From: Legionella gratiana
Lineage (GTDB): Bacteria; Pseudomonadota; Gammaproteobacteria; Legionellales; Legionellaceae
NCBI RefSeq assembly: GCF_001467695.1
Contig: NZ_LNYE01000020.1
Coordinates: 195,460-259,459, forward strand
DNA: 64,000 nt
Reading direction: 5' to 3'
The translations under genes and the position numbers were made by a program. The notes beneath the pieces are model-generated. The model was not told the DNA's origin and made no database searches. It saw nothing but the letters and a program-made list of their open reading frames with translations. How positions within the stretch are numbered: the stretch's first letter is position 1; each line of letters begins with the position of its first letter. Of this stretch, positions 1-9,286 are shown piece by piece.

Positions 1-352
1 CCACTTTAAGCTCGGATGAGTAATGCAACATAGATTGCTTTCTTAACCAATGCCCTAAATCTTCACTATCTGAAGCACACATCACTTCCTGTAGCGTGTC
101 ATCATTTCCGCGCCAAGGTCTTCCACCAAATAGTGAAGCTAATAAATGTAAATCGTGATTACCTAACGTGATTCTTGGCGTAATGGGTAAGGACCGAACA
201 AAGCGCAAAACAGCCAAAGACTCAGGACCACGATTTACCAGATCACCAACAAACCACAAGCAGTCCGTTTTTTCATCAAATTTAATTAACTCCAGTAACC
301 TCTGCAAGGGCTCATAACAGCCTTGTACATCACCGATTGCATAATCAGGCAC
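1..352 (-). CDS. apaH: Diadenosine tetraphosphatase ApaH, N-terminal part (runs off window)
   Basis: Symmetrical bis(5'-nucleosyl)-tetraphosphatase, which hydrolyses Ap4A to two ADP in the cytoplasm. About 117 N-terminal residues are in the window; the rest lies beyond base 1. The metallophosphoesterase signatures [15 protein letters not shown] and GNHDLH appear in order near residues 7, 36 and 65. The start is GTG at 352: the only nearby ATG (342) is out of frame. The GTG lies inside the last codons of the upstream MobH-like gene (its TGA ends at 345), so the genes overlap by 8 bases and are probably translationally coupled. E. coli also links ksgA and apaH, but with apaG between them; here the MobH-like gene takes that place. 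Confidence 0.93.
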   Translation of the reverse strand, partial: MPDYAIGDVQGCYEPLQRLLELIKFDEKTDCLWFVGDLVNRGPESLAVLRFVRSLPITPRITLGNHDLHLLASLFGGRPWRGNDDTLQEVMCASDSEDLGHWLRKQSMLHYSSELKV

Positions 353-1685
353 CGTTTTTTGCTCCTGGCCTTAACGTATTATTCTCATTTTCAACAGATT
401 GCCATTTTCCACTTGCATTTAATTTCTGCAACGAAGTCACTAAACTACTATTTTGTTGCGTAAATTGACTGTTGAACTGAGCTTTATGAATCAATTCAGT
501 AGCCGACATAGTCTCAACTTTTCCGGTATTCATATTTTGCACTTTGACTGACGTAGGTAAAGCAAGTGCGTATTTAGAAAAGACGATACCTGACTCCATT
601 TTTCCTTTTGCTTCAAATCGGCTCGTCACCCCCCCGTCAGCGGCACGACTGTGAAGCGCTAACGATAAAAAACCATTCTTGGCTGCTTGCCAATTTTTAT
701 ATTCAGGATGTTCCCGCACAAACAATTGATATATTTCAGGACACATCAACATACCACCAGGAACCATGAATAAAGGTGCTTTATTAATCATAATGCGACC
801 TTCATCTAAGGATTTAATCATCCAGCGGATGAACTCCATTCCTATGGCCTGTTCTTTTTCCATTATAGATTCGGGCTGGCCACCGGAGAACGTAGCGGCT
901 CGATAACGCCCGCCACCTTGAGCCGAAACAACTCGACCCATAAACTCAAGTAAATAACGTTGAATTGCAATTGCTTCGGCGTGAATTAATAGTGCACCTA
1001 AAGTACCCGCAGAACGCTCGTCCTCATTCAATAAAGCTAACCAAACCGCTAAAACTTCAGGATTAGAAGCAATCCAGTTAAAACCGCTTACAGGCATTAA
1101 TGTCCTGGCCATCAATAAATTAAGTCGACGACGCAGCTCAACCTCTGACTCTTTTTGAAACTCATAAAAATAATGAACTCCAGTGTTCGTCAGACTCTCA
1201 AGCAATGGATTCCATTCTTTTAAAAATTGGCCATTTGTATCATAAAGACCGACTCGGTAATCTGCATATAACTTACCTATACCTTGTACTAAAGCAGCAG
1301 AATAAAGCGCATATTGCCAAAGCTTTTGCTCTTCAGACATTGCCCCAGGTTGATCAAGTAACATAAACTCCTGAAATAAACTAAGCGCTGCTTCAGTGCG
1401 ATTTAACGCATGATCAACTAACCCACCGGGCTGCGAATAATAACTGTGTGTAGTCTCGGGTATATTTTGGCAATAATGAACGAGATTATCGATAAGAGTG
1501 CTACATAAACTATCATATCGTGACGTTTCTAAGCCCGACAAAACTCTCATCTTTTTGAGTAATGTTTGCCTCCTTTCCTCTGATAAAAAAAGGTTGGCAT
1601 TGACCATGCGTGTTAAATCTTTCAAAGATTTACCTTGTGAGGACAAGGAACCTTTACGTGGACGTTGAAACAAAGCCATCTCCAT
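345..1685 (-). CDS. MobH/TraI_2-like protein with degenerate HD motif
   Basis: 446 residues. The N-terminal half resembles the TraI_2 domain of MobH-type relaxases: an [12 protein letters not shown] stretch near residue 85 matches the family pattern ending PGGLLxHTL, and LVQGIGK near residue 133 sits where the family has LLHDIGK. The C-terminal half (about 285-385) resembles the TraI_2 C-terminal winged-helix-like region. In the HD signature His is replaced by Gln and Asp by Gly, so metal-dependent nuclease activity is doubtful. No mobile-element genes surround it; it sits between rsmA and apaH and overlaps apaH. I infer a domesticated, probably non-catalytic relative. ATG 1685 has GGAG about 13 bases upstream; ATG 1679 is an alternative. 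Confidence 0.7.
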   Translation of the reverse strand: MEMALFQRPRKGSLSSQGKSLKDLTRMVNANLFLSEERRQTLLKKMRVLSGLETSRYDSLCSTLIDNLVHYCQNIPETTHSYYSQPGGLVDHALNRTEAALSLFQEFMLLDQPGAMSEEQKLWQYALYSAALVQGIGKLYADYRVGLYDTNGQFLKEWNPLLESLTNTGVHYFYEFQKESEVELRRRLNLLMARTLMPVSGFNWIASNPEVLAVWLALLNEDERSAGTLGALLIHAEAIAIQRYLLEFMGRVVSAQGGGRYRAATFSGGQPESIMEKEQAIGMEFIRWMIKSLDEGRIMINKAPLFMVPGGMLMCPEIYQLFVREHPEYKNWQAAKNGFLSLALHSRAADGGVTSRFEAKGKMESGIVFSKYALALPTSVKVQNMNTGKVETMSATELIHKAQFNSQFTQQNSSLVTSLQKLNASGKWQSVENENNTLRPGAKNGA

Positions 1686-1735
1686 AATAATTTAATAACT
1701 CCGACCTAAATGAATCCTCAATAACTAATTTTACA

Positions 1736-2506
1736 CTAATTGGAAATAAATTTCGCTAGTTGAACATATTCCGAGACAGAAATTTGTTCTGGTCTTTTAC
1801 TTCCATCAATACCCAAATCATGTAATTGTTCTGCCGTTATTAAGCCCTTCAAGTTGTTGTTCAGTGTTTTACGGCGCATAGCAAACGCATGAGCCACCAA
1901 ATACTCCAATCGATCCACAGCAACCTCTTCAAAAGGTGAAATGCGATACGGCACAAGGCGCACCACTGCAGAATCCACCTTAGGTTTTGGATCAAAAGCT
2001 TCAGGAGGAACATCAAATAAGTGTTCCACGATGCAATGGTACTGTAACATCACTGTTAACCGTCCATAAGCCTTGCATCCTGGTTGAGCAGCCATTCGCT
2101 CGACTACTTCTTTTTGTAACATAAAATGCATATCTTCTATAGAAGCAGTAAAATGCAACAAATGGATGAGCAACGGAGTGGAAATATTATAAGGCAAATT
2201 ACCCACTACTCGTAATTTGGGACCGAATTGATTGTAATCAAGTGTTAATGCATCAGCTGAAATCAAATGCAGTTTACCTAGTGCACTGGATAATTCTAGC
2301 AAATATTTTTGCAAATCAGTATCAATTTCAACAGCGGTTAAATGATTTAGGTCGCGCAGTAAAGGCCGCGTTAGTGCCCCTAAACCCGGACCTATTTCCA
2401 GCATATTATCCTGCGATTGCGGATTTATCGCTTGCAAAATACGATTAATAATATGTTGGTTGTGTAGAAAATTCTGTCCAAACCGCTTACGCGGGCTATG
2501 CCTCAC
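1736..2506 (-). CDS. rsmA: 16S rRNA dimethyladenosine transferase RsmA/KsgA
   Basis: Dimethylates the two adjacent adenines in helix 45 of 16S rRNA using SAM, a late 30S maturation step. 256 residues, close to the family length. Visible are the N-terminal RKRFGQNFL segment, the SAM-binding motif IGPGLGALT (about 38-46) and the catalytic NLPYNIS motif (about 103-109). The start is GTG 2506, preceded by GGAG about 10 bases upstream; an ATG closer to the GGAG runs straight into a stop. First gene of a minus-strand set with the MobH-like gene (about 50 bases downstream) and apaH. Confidence 0.96.
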   Translation of the reverse strand: MRHSPRKRFGQNFLHNQHIINRILQAINPQSQDNMLEIGPGLGALTRPLLRDLNHLTAVEIDTDLQKYLLELSSALGKLHLISADALTLDYNQFGPKLRVVGNLPYNISTPLLIHLLHFTASIEDMHFMLQKEVVERMAAQPGCKAYGRLTVMLQYHCIVEHLFDVPPEAFDPKPKVDSAVVRLVPYRISPFEEVAVDRLEYLVAHAFAMRRKTLNNNLKGLITAEQLHDLGIDGSKRPEQISVSEYVQLAKFISN

Positions 2507-2759
2507 TTTAATTCATCTCCAAAGAGTAAAAAAGAATTATATCGTGCATCTTCTCTAAAAAGTAGTCTGATAAAAACCCAAGTCCTAATTAGTGTGAGCT
2601 CATTGGCGACCTAAAAGGTATTCCATCCCTTACGTCGAACTTACATTAATTAATAAGTTTCGAATATAGGGCGTTCTACATTCAATCGATAAATTTATAT
2701 AGCATAAGCTTCAAAATATGGTGTAAAATTCGGCCACTATGAACAAGGCTGGAATTATT

Positions 2760-3161
2760 ATGGCTTATAGAAAAATGTTAAAATCCAAAATCCATCGTGC
2801 TTGCGTTACAGAAGCTGATTTGGATTATGAAGGAAGTATCACCATTTCTCCAGAACTTCTTAAAGCAGCAAATATTTTACCTTATGAGGCAGTTAATGTC
2901 TGGAACATCACGGCAGGAACGCGATTTGAAACTTATGCGATCACGGGCAAACCTGGCTCAACTGAAATTTGTGTCAATGGTGCAGCAGCACATTTGGTCA
3001 CTCCTGGAGATCTAATAATTATCGCTTCTTTTTCCCAAATATTAGAAGAAGATTGTGCACGCCAGGTTCCAACCGTGGTTTTTGTTGATCAGTTTAACCG
3101 GTTAAAAGAAATTAGGCCGGAGAAGATTGGCATGAAAAACGAAGAACTTACTGGTGCTTAG
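2760..3161 (+). CDS. panD: Aspartate 1-decarboxylase PanD
   Basis: Pyruvoyl enzyme converting L-aspartate to beta-alanine for pantothenate and CoA synthesis. 133 residues from ATG 2760. The self-processing site Y-E-G-S is at residues 23-26, so Gly25-Ser26 would be cleaved and Ser26 become the pyruvoyl group; E. coli cuts at 24-25. Upstream come MLKSKIHRA and VTEADLDYEG, the usual N-terminus. An ATG at 2739 in frame would add seven residues absent from the family, while ATG 2760 has an AAGGCTGGA-like ribosome site, so I prefer it. The 3' end overlaps the tatC start by 8 bases. No panB or panC nearby. Confidence 0.93.
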   Translation: MAYRKMLKSKIHRACVTEADLDYEGSITISPELLKAANILPYEAVNVWNITAGTRFETYAITGKPGSTEICVNGAAAHLVTPGDLIIIASFSQILEEDCARQVPTVVFVDQFNRLKEIRPEKIGMKNEELTGA

Positions 3162-3867
3162 AAATCATGCCATTATGTTAAACCATCTCTTAGAATTACG
3201 CCGTCGAGGACTGCAAACCCTAATTTGGTTCATCACTTTATTTTTCATTTTCTTTTTCCTAGCCAATCACTTATTTCAAGGGTTGGTTAGCCCGTTACTT
3301 AATACACTATCTACTAAAGAAAGTGTCATTGCCACGCAAGTGACCTCACCCGTGTTTACCCCACTAAAGCTAGCCGCTGATGCCGCCATGTTGCTGAGCG
3401 CTCCTTTCGCCTTATTTCAATTCTGGCGCTTCATTAGTCCCGGACTTTATAAGAAAGAACAATCCATTTTACGTACTGCGCTAATATTGAGCCTCATACT
3501 TTTTCTCGCTGGTGTTTTATTTTGTTTTTGTTTCGTTTTGCCATTCATGTTTCATTTTTTTGCTCATTCCTTACCTAAAGGGGTACGTTACATGCCGGAT
3601 ATGGGTTATGCATTGGATTTTATCACTAGGATGTTGATGACATTCGGATTTTGCTTTCAAATTCCCTTAATATGTTTTGTGCTCGTACGCTTAAAAATCA
3701 TCGATGTAATGACTCTAAAAAACATCAGACCCTATGTTATTGTTGGTGCATTTATAATAGGTATGTTACTCACCCCACCTGATGTCTTTTCTCAAATTAT
3801 GCTGGCGGTACCTCTTTGTTTGCTCTACGAAATAGGAATTGTTTTATCTATTTGTTTTACACGCTAG
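3154..3867 (+). CDS. tatC: Twin-arginine translocase subunit TatC
   Basis: Multi-spanning inner-membrane receptor for twin-arginine signal peptides. About 237 residues with six hydrophobic segments. Matches to the family include HLLELRRR at the N-terminus, SPVFTPLKL in the first periplasmic loop, and RPYVIVGAF followed by GMLLTPPDVFSQ near residues 190-215. The start is probably GTG 3154 (weak GAAGAA upstream), overlapping panD; ATG 3175 would remove seven residues and still retain the conserved N-terminus. No tatA or tatB is adjacent. In L. pneumophila tatC is known to lie apart from tatAB, which fits. Confidence 0.93.
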   Translation: MLRNHAIMLNHLLELRRRGLQTLIWFITLFFIFFFLANHLFQGLVSPLLNTLSTKESVIATQVTSPVFTPLKLAADAAMLLSAPFALFQFWRFISPGLYKKEQSILRTALILSLILFLAGVLFCFCFVLPFMFHFFAHSLPKGVRYMPDMGYALDFITRMLMTFGFCFQIPLICFVLVRLKIIDVMTLKNIRPYVIVGAFIIGMLLTPPDVFSQIMLAVPLCLLYEIGIVLSICFTR

Positions 3868-4080
3868 TTCACTTTAGTTTTAGCATCAGACGTTCTTATC
3901 GGCCTCGGTATGGAAAGATGAGGTGAAGAATCCTGGAAGCTATTAAACAATAAAATCATTTTTTATATTTACTAGATTTTTTTTGTACAAAGCCATACAA
4001 TTTGTCGTCCCATCTGATTAGGTCAAAATAAAATCATTTATTTTCTATCCTAACACTTGATAAATAAGAGGAATTTTAGA

Positions 4081-5445
4081 ATGTATGATAAACGCTTAAA
4101 TACACTTCCCCAAAAACACTCTGGCTCATTGAATGTAATTAATTTGGCCACTCATGATAAAGATGGATTTCGCTTATACACTTGCTCTCCTATTCACTAT
4201 AATGAAAACCAAGAAATAGTGCGAGTTTTAGAACCAGAAGTAAGGTTTAGAGCCAATAAAAAAATAAATGGAACAAGTATTGGACAAGCAATTAAACAGA
4301 AAAATTCTCTTATTTGTTTTCAAATTACGATGAATATAGTCAACAAAATCATCCTCGCGGATATCCAATTAACAAAACACAAGCATAAAGTGTTCATTAA
4401 TAAATTATGGAGTGGATTAAATAATGAGCATAAAAAAGAAATAGTAAGGACTATTTATGAAAAAAAGCCTCATTTGTTAACAAGTAAAGAAAGTGTCTAT
4501 AACACCATTATAAGCGGTGAATACGTAAGAGAATTTTTTAATCTTGTTTGCCAAAATCACCCTATTACAACTCCGGCTACTGTATCTCCTGAAAAAGCAT
4601 CGCGCATTATTTTTATCAATGCTAACGTGCATAAAACAAGACAGGGCAGTGAAAGTGTAGCATTGTATACTAAAAAGCATCCGCATGAATGCTGTATTGT
4701 CTATAATAAATCAGCTTTAGAAAAGGTTTTAAAGCTACATCAAGATAAAGATCAGGCAATTACTTTAATTATATTTGCAGATAATAATTTTGACAAAAAG
4801 AAAAAATGCTTGGATTGGAGCCTTGACGATATTGGCAATGAGCTTGGAAAAATCGTCAAAACATACTCTTGCATTGGACATTTAAATCTGTTTATTTGTT
4901 ATAGTGGTTCATTAGAAAAAGCAAAACTCTACGATGCTACATGCTATGAAAAAAGCAAAGGAACGCAAGATTTATCACGAGCGTTATCCGTTTATCCTAA
5001 AAGTCTTCTCCTCGAAGACAATCCGTTTGAAACCGGTACTATCGCTCATCAAATTTGCCAGATAGTTTTTCCTGCTGTCCATGAGAAGCATCGAGGGCCG
5101 GTCATGATATCCGCTTCACCTCGCTACATCCATAATAATGAATCACGATTTATTGGCTCTTCCCAAGGAATACCCTATTACCCACATCGCTTTAATGAAG
5201 ATACCCCTCTCCTGCATTATAAAAGAATTACCGTATTCATTGGAGAACCCCGATTATTCCAAGGGGTATGCTTATCCAAATTAAACGAGCACAAAGAAAG
5301 CCATTCCAAAGTGACATTATGTGAAAAAGACCATAACACAGCCCCCCGAGAAAATGGATTACTTTTAGAATATGGTTTTTTTAAACAACAGGAAGAATCC
5401 AGTCCTGATCACACAACCCAATGTACCAAAGATTATACACTTTAG
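4081..5445 (+). CDS. Unknown protein, tandem paralogue 1 (His-to-Asp variant of possible clan-CD fold)
   Basis: 454 residues, no signal peptide or membrane segment. ATG 4081 has GAGGAA about eight bases upstream; an upstream in-frame TTG (4057) has no such site. Clearly paralogous to the next gene: roughly half the residues match by eye, most strongly in VFINKLW, TIYEKKP and QDLSR.LSVYP. A hydrophobic strand ending IFADNN (Asp234) is followed 39 residues later by a strand ending FICYSGSL (Cys273). This strand-then-H and strand-then-C-x-S-G layout recalls clan CD (caspase-like) peptidases, but here the His position is Asp. Function unknown. The C-terminus is acidic and polar (QQEESSPDHT), as in many Dot/Icm substrates; that is only suggestive. 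Confidence 0.8.
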   Translation: MYDKRLNTLPQKHSGSLNVINLATHDKDGFRLYTCSPIHYNENQEIVRVLEPEVRFRANKKINGTSIGQAIKQKNSLICFQITMNIVNKIILADIQLTKHKHKVFINKLWSGLNNEHKKEIVRTIYEKKPHLLTSKESVYNTIISGEYVREFFNLVCQNHPITTPATVSPEKASRIIFINANVHKTRQGSESVALYTKKHPHECCIVYNKSALEKVLKLHQDKDQAITLIIFADNNFDKKKKCLDWSLDDIGNELGKIVKTYSCIGHLNLFICYSGSLEKAKLYDATCYEKSKGTQDLSRALSVYPKSLLLEDNPFETGTIAHQICQIVFPAVHEKHRGPVMISASPRYIHNNESRFIGSSQGIPYYPHRFNEDTPLLHYKRITVFIGEPRLFQGVCLSKLNEHKESHSKVTLCEKDHNTAPRENGLLLEYGFFKQQEESSPDHTTQCTKDYTL

Positions 5446-5640
5446 CGAAAAAACGAAAATAACTCTGAGGTCGCATATAGGCTTAACGGTATCGATATAG
5501 TCTACTTTTTGCCGACCCTCGACTTACTTCATTATGCATAAGTATACGTTCAGAAAATATGCTTCTCTCTTGGTGAAAGATGGGTTTGAATGGACGCTCG
5601 CTGCATAGCTCTTGCTCATAGTTAAAATAGGTTGAAACAA

Positions 5641-7014
5641 ATGTCCTATGCCAAAAATATAGTTGATCTCAATAATATTAAGCAAAGAAGCGGAGAAATT
5701 CTATTAGTTAATTCAGCTACTGCAAAAATGGATGGGTTTCGTTTATACATCTGCACCCCAGTTCCCTATAAAACGAATTCAGATGATGAAAAAGAGCTGA
5801 AACCAGAAGTACGATTTATAGCAAATAGAACCATAGGTAAGTTTCATATTAATGAAGAAATCAAGAAAAAAAACTCAACATTTTGCTTCCAAATTATAAT
5901 GAATATTGCCAATCAAGTAATTCTTAGTGATATCCAACTCAAAAAACAAAGACATACTGTGTTTATCAATAAATTATGGAACGGATTAAATGCTGATCAC
6001 AAGAACGAGATAATAAAAACTATTTATGAGAAAAAACCATTTTTACTCTCTAATAAAGCAACTGTTTACCGATCTATCATTGAGGGCAATAATACACAAG
6101 AGTTTTTCGATTTGGCGTGTCAAAGATACCCCATTGCCTTGCCTGATACTGTAGAGCCACAGTACGCATCACATGTAATTTATATCAGTAATAAAGATTT
6201 AAACTCAAAAGAAGGCATCGAGAGCATTGCTCTATATACTCAAAAACATCCTCATGAATGCTGCATTGTTACTCAAAAAAGTGCCTTACTGCACGTTTTA
6301 AATCATCATAAACGTGAAAATCAGACCCTAACCTTAGTTATTTTTGCCCATAATAATGTTAATAAAAAGAAGGCTTTCTTAGATTGGACTATTGAAACTG
6401 CTGGAAAAGAATTGGGCACATTATTAAATGAGAATCCCTGCATTGGGCATCTAAATATGTTTACTTGCCACAGCGGCTCATTAGATAGCACCAAGCTAAA
6501 CAAGGCAATATTCTATGAAAAAAGTACGGGAAAACAAGATTTATCACGATCGCTATCCGTTTATCCTCAAAGTGCTTTACCAGAAGACAACCCATTTACA
6601 CCAGATACCCTTGCCCATCAAATTCATCAAGTTGTTTCTTCCAATATCTGTACCAATAAACGAGGTCCCATAACTATGACGTTTTCCCCCATTTATATCC
6701 TCGCATGGAATAATCAATTTATCGGAACCTCCAATGAGTATCAATATTTTTTTAACGAAAAAAATAGTCTTTTACATTATAAAAAAATCACTACTTTTCT
6801 TGGAGATGAGTCTTTATTTAATGGAGTTTGCTTATCAAAATCGAACCATCACAAAAAAAGTCGTCCTAAAGCCACTCTAATAAATAATGAAATAGTCATT
6901 CAAACACCATTATCCTCACCCCATGCTTTTTTTGGTAGATTATCGCCAAAATCTGAAAATGACTTATCCAATCAATATAGAAAACAGGTTGATTTGGAGC
7001 CGTCTTCAATTTAA
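5641..7014 (+). CDS. Unknown protein, tandem paralogue 2 (possible clan-CD-like His/Cys dyad)
   Basis: 457 residues from ATG 5641 (AGG nine bases upstream; the in-frame TTG at 5632 is less likely). Soluble, with no signal peptide. Paralogue of the preceding gene in the same orientation, 195 bases downstream, so probably a local duplication. The hydrophobic strand ending VIFAHNN places His237, and the strand ending NMFTCHSGSL places Cys276, 39 residues later. Known clan CD peptidases place their His and Cys at the ends of two neighbouring strands in this way. This copy keeps both residues, unlike its neighbour. Proposed activity is inference; an effector role is plausible because the gene is accessory and has no recognisable housekeeping domain. 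Confidence 0.8.
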   Translation: MSYAKNIVDLNNIKQRSGEILLVNSATAKMDGFRLYICTPVPYKTNSDDEKELKPEVRFIANRTIGKFHINEEIKKKNSTFCFQIIMNIANQVILSDIQLKKQRHTVFINKLWNGLNADHKNEIIKTIYEKKPFLLSNKATVYRSIIEGNNTQEFFDLACQRYPIALPDTVEPQYASHVIYISNKDLNSKEGIESIALYTQKHPHECCIVTQKSALLHVLNHHKRENQTLTLVIFAHNNVNKKKAFLDWTIETAGKELGTLLNENPCIGHLNMFTCHSGSLDSTKLNKAIFYEKSTGKQDLSRSLSVYPQSALPEDNPFTPDTLAHQIHQVVSSNICTNKRGPITMTFSPIYILAWNNQFIGTSNEYQYFFNEKNSLLHYKKITTFLGDESLFNGVCLSKSNHHKKSRPKATLINNEIVIQTPLSSPHAFFGRLSPKSENDLSNQYRKQVDLEPSSI

Positions 7015-7049
7015 TCGATATGAGGTTTTCTACTACACTAAAACGCATT

Positions 7050-7742
7050 TTAAGACGTGACATCGATTTTTAAATATAATCCATCGGTGATTATATTTAT
7101 ATTTTGCCTTTGAAATCGAGCTTGATTGATATAACCCACATCAAATGATGCTGATTTTGAAATGGATTTTTCGATACCAATAAAATAACGATTTTGCGAA
7201 AAAAATTTATCGCTTACCCAAGATGGGTAATTTACATTAAAGAAAAGCTCGTCAAAAGTTATAAATGAATATTTTGTATTTTGAAAAGGAATTTTAAGCG
7301 TAAATTGCTCTCGAAAACGTACCGCCCATTGAGAATATAAAGTATTTTTTCGTTCTTCTAAACGTGTACGGTTGTTCAATTTGAAAGTTTTAGATTTGTA
7401 TATATCCCAAAGAAATTGCTGCCATACTCTATTTTCATAAGAAAGGACTCCTTCCGTACTCTTAGATACAGAAGACGCCATACCAATAAAAGATGTAAAA
7501 GCTGGAGTAATTTGATATCCGGCACCATAAAAAACGCGCGCTTCATCGAGTCCATATCGATTATCAATGATTACCAGTCTTGGTTGCAAATAATACTTCC
7601 ATTTTTCATGTTTTTTTGAAAATGGACCTATAAACGTTCCGTTTAACCAAACAGTTCCATAATTTTGTGTTTCTGCAAAAAGTGTAGTACAAATCAAAAA
7701 AGAAAATAATGAATATAAAATTCCCTTTATTTTTAAATCCAT
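7050..7742 (-). CDS. DUF2490-type outer-membrane barrel protein
   Basis: 230 residues with a typical signal peptide (Lys-rich start, hydrophobic run, cleavage likely after LFAE-like residues near 23). The mature part alternates hydrophobic and polar residues and ends in an aromatic-rich strand. The pattern of W-LNG near the mature N-terminus, a basic PRL segment, GAGYQITPAF, and RLEER followed by RFREQ matches the DUF2490 family, predicted outer-membrane beta-barrels of unknown function. Convergent with the paralogue pair. No ligand can be inferred. Confidence 0.75.
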   Translation of the reverse strand: MDLKIKGILYSLFSFLICTTLFAETQNYGTVWLNGTFIGPFSKKHEKWKYYLQPRLVIIDNRYGLDEARVFYGAGYQITPAFTSFIGMASSVSKSTEGVLSYENRVWQQFLWDIYKSKTFKLNNRTRLEERKNTLYSQWAVRFREQFTLKIPFQNTKYSFITFDELFFNVNYPSWVSDKFFSQNRYFIGIEKSISKSASFDVGYINQARFQRQNINIITDGLYLKIDVTS

Positions 7743-8151
7743 TATATAACCCTTGAGATATTTGCAAATTTAATAAATTAGAACTTTTTAATCAAAAATA
7801 ATATAAATTTCGACAATTAAATTAAATGAGCCAATTGAAAATAAGATTCTTTTTTTGATCCAATTTGACAAAAGGACTATGGGGATAATTTAGTGAAGTT
7901 ACTCTGGCTTGTCGATGATTTACAAAAAAATATCCCCTAAGTTTGATAGATCCGATCTGAATTTAGCTTAAAAAGACAGTGCGAAAAGCGCTATTCAACC
8001 AATCCAACCGAGACCATCCGTATGTAACAACAGATACTGGGAATACCCATTATGATTATTAATCTTACTAAATGTGCTATATTTAATGAATCATCTGAAA
8101 GAAATGATGAAATCATGCTTCATGAGCATCCCAACAGGGAGGAATGTAAAA
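7743..8151. other. AT-rich intergenic stretch
   Basis: Separates the divergent DUF2490 gene and the small secreted protein. It is strongly AT-rich near 7760-7850, consistent with promoters for both. A 28-codon GTG frame (7979-8062) is open but has no ribosome site. No RNA gene or repeat recognised. Confidence 0.5.
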
Positions 8152-8442
8152 ATGAACAGGAAATTATTTATTGCATTACCATTAGCAATCGCTACAACCG
8201 CTTTTGCTGATACCACGATAATCACAGAAACCAAAAACTGGAAAAGTGTTCCTATTACAATTGATGAGAAAGCTCATACTTATACAACAGTTGAAGGAGT
8301 TGCCGTACCTACAAGTGATTTTTATTATACTTATCCTGGGTATCGTTGCTTAAGAGAAAAAAGAGAGCTTGTTGGCGTCAATGCGCTCATCTTTCATGCA
8401 GGCATACCTGGAGGAAGTGAGATATATTGCTATCCGGAATAA
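8152..8442 (+). CDS. Small secreted protein, function unknown
   Basis: 96 residues. ATG 8152 is preceded by a strong GGGAGGA about eight bases upstream; the longer in-frame start at 8074 would bury the signal peptide, so I reject it. The N-terminus MNRKLFIALPLAIATTAFAD is a clear Sec signal with cleavage after AFA. The mature part of about 76 residues has just two cysteines (YRCLR and IYCYPE), which could form a disulfide in the periplasm. No family recognised. A strong hairpin terminator follows. Confidence 0.75.
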   Translation: MNRKLFIALPLAIATTAFADTTIITETKNWKSVPITIDEKAHTYTTVEGVAVPTSDFYYTYPGYRCLREKRELVGVNALIFHAGIPGGSEIYCYPE

Positions 8443-8491
8443 TAAACAAAATATAGGTCAACAAGTACCATTTCATGAGACAGAACTTAGA

Positions 8492-8530
8492 AAAATAACC
8501 AGATTAGCTAATACCTACCCTGGTTATTTT
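8492..8530. terminator. Hairpin terminator after the small secreted protein
   Basis: An 11-base-pair perfect stem, AAAATAACCAG paired with CTGGTTATTTT, with a loop of about 17 bases. The stem itself supplies the T-run, so it could act in either direction; its position about 50 bases after the stop fits the plus-strand gene. Confidence 0.7.
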
Positions 8531-8533
8531 CTA

Positions 8534-8853
8534 ATTTATTTATAAATATGCTCATCAGAAAACTCGAAAAAAATGGATATTAGGGTATTGAGGCAGCTTC
8601 AATCGACGAGATATTCGGGATCCAAAAACCCCAGCATACAGTTAATAAACTCTTAATAATAAACTGATAAAATATTAAACATTAATTTCATTATTTATAC
8701 ATATTATGCTCGATTGGTAGGTTATAGCCGATAAGCAACCGTATTTCAATTTTGCCGAATAAACAGGCTAATGACCAAAGATAATGCATAAATGAAATTA
8801 GAAGACTCCTAGTTCAAGGTACCTCATATAAAATTTTAGAAGGATAGCTTTTT
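8534..8853. other. Intergenic stretch, nothing recognised
   Basis: About 320 AT-rich bases upstream of the CGPC-containing small protein. No open frame with a ribosome site, no RNA and no repeat seen. Presumably holds the promoter of the downstream gene. Confidence 0.4.
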
Positions 8854-9276
8854 ATGCCTGACACAACATCAAAAAACAACTACCAAAAAGAATCTCTTAT
8901 TCGAAAAGGAACATACACTGGCGAAGTAGAATGTGGGCCATGTAAATTCGATACAATAGCAATATTTAGAGAAATAGAAAAAAATAAATATGATGTCAAC
9001 GTATCCATTAAAAACAAGGGCAGTAGTTCTTGTCCAATAAAAGACTATGAAGGCCCTGCGGAAGTCAAAGATAATGGAAATGGTACCTTAACCGCTAAAG
9101 GTGTTGTCCCTTATTTTAAAGTAGAAGTAGAACAAACCGTACCTGTTACGAAAACATCAGACAATTCACTATCTGTGACTACCTCATTATTTGGTTTATT
9201 TAAATTGAATGCCCATGTCAAACCAGAAGCTCCTCGTGTTATTGAGTCTGTATCAAGCACATTGCCGATAAAATAA
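8854..9276 (+). CDS. Small unknown protein with CGPC motif
   Basis: 140 residues, no signal peptide. ATG 8854 follows AGAAGGATAGC. The sequence is polar and predicted beta-rich (alternating T/V/K segments), with Cys27-Gly-Pro-Cys30 near the N-terminus and a third Cys in GSSSCP near residue 61. The CGPC resembles a thioredoxin active site, but the flanking Trp, the cis-Pro region and the length pattern of thioredoxin are missing, so I do not call a redox enzyme. The motif could equally bind metal. No homologous family recognised. The stop is just before the convergent phosphoesterase. Confidence 0.65.
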   Translation: MPDTTSKNNYQKESLIRKGTYTGEVECGPCKFDTIAIFREIEKNKYDVNVSIKNKGSSSCPIKDYEGPAEVKDNGNGTLTAKGVVPYFKVEVEQTVPVTKTSDNSLSVTTSLFGLFKLNAHVKPEAPRVIESVSSTLPIK

Positions 9277-9286
9277 AAATAATGCG

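Noticed and set aside
2242..2448. Plus-strand frame inside rsmA
   Set aside because: Shadow of the well-supported rsmA gene on the other strand.
7979..8062. 28-codon GTG frame in the 7.7-8.1 kb spacer
   Set aside because: Too short, no ribosome site, no recognisable similarity.
8854..9276. Thioredoxin-like enzyme
   Set aside because: CGPC present but no Trp before it, no cis-Pro region and wrong overall pattern.
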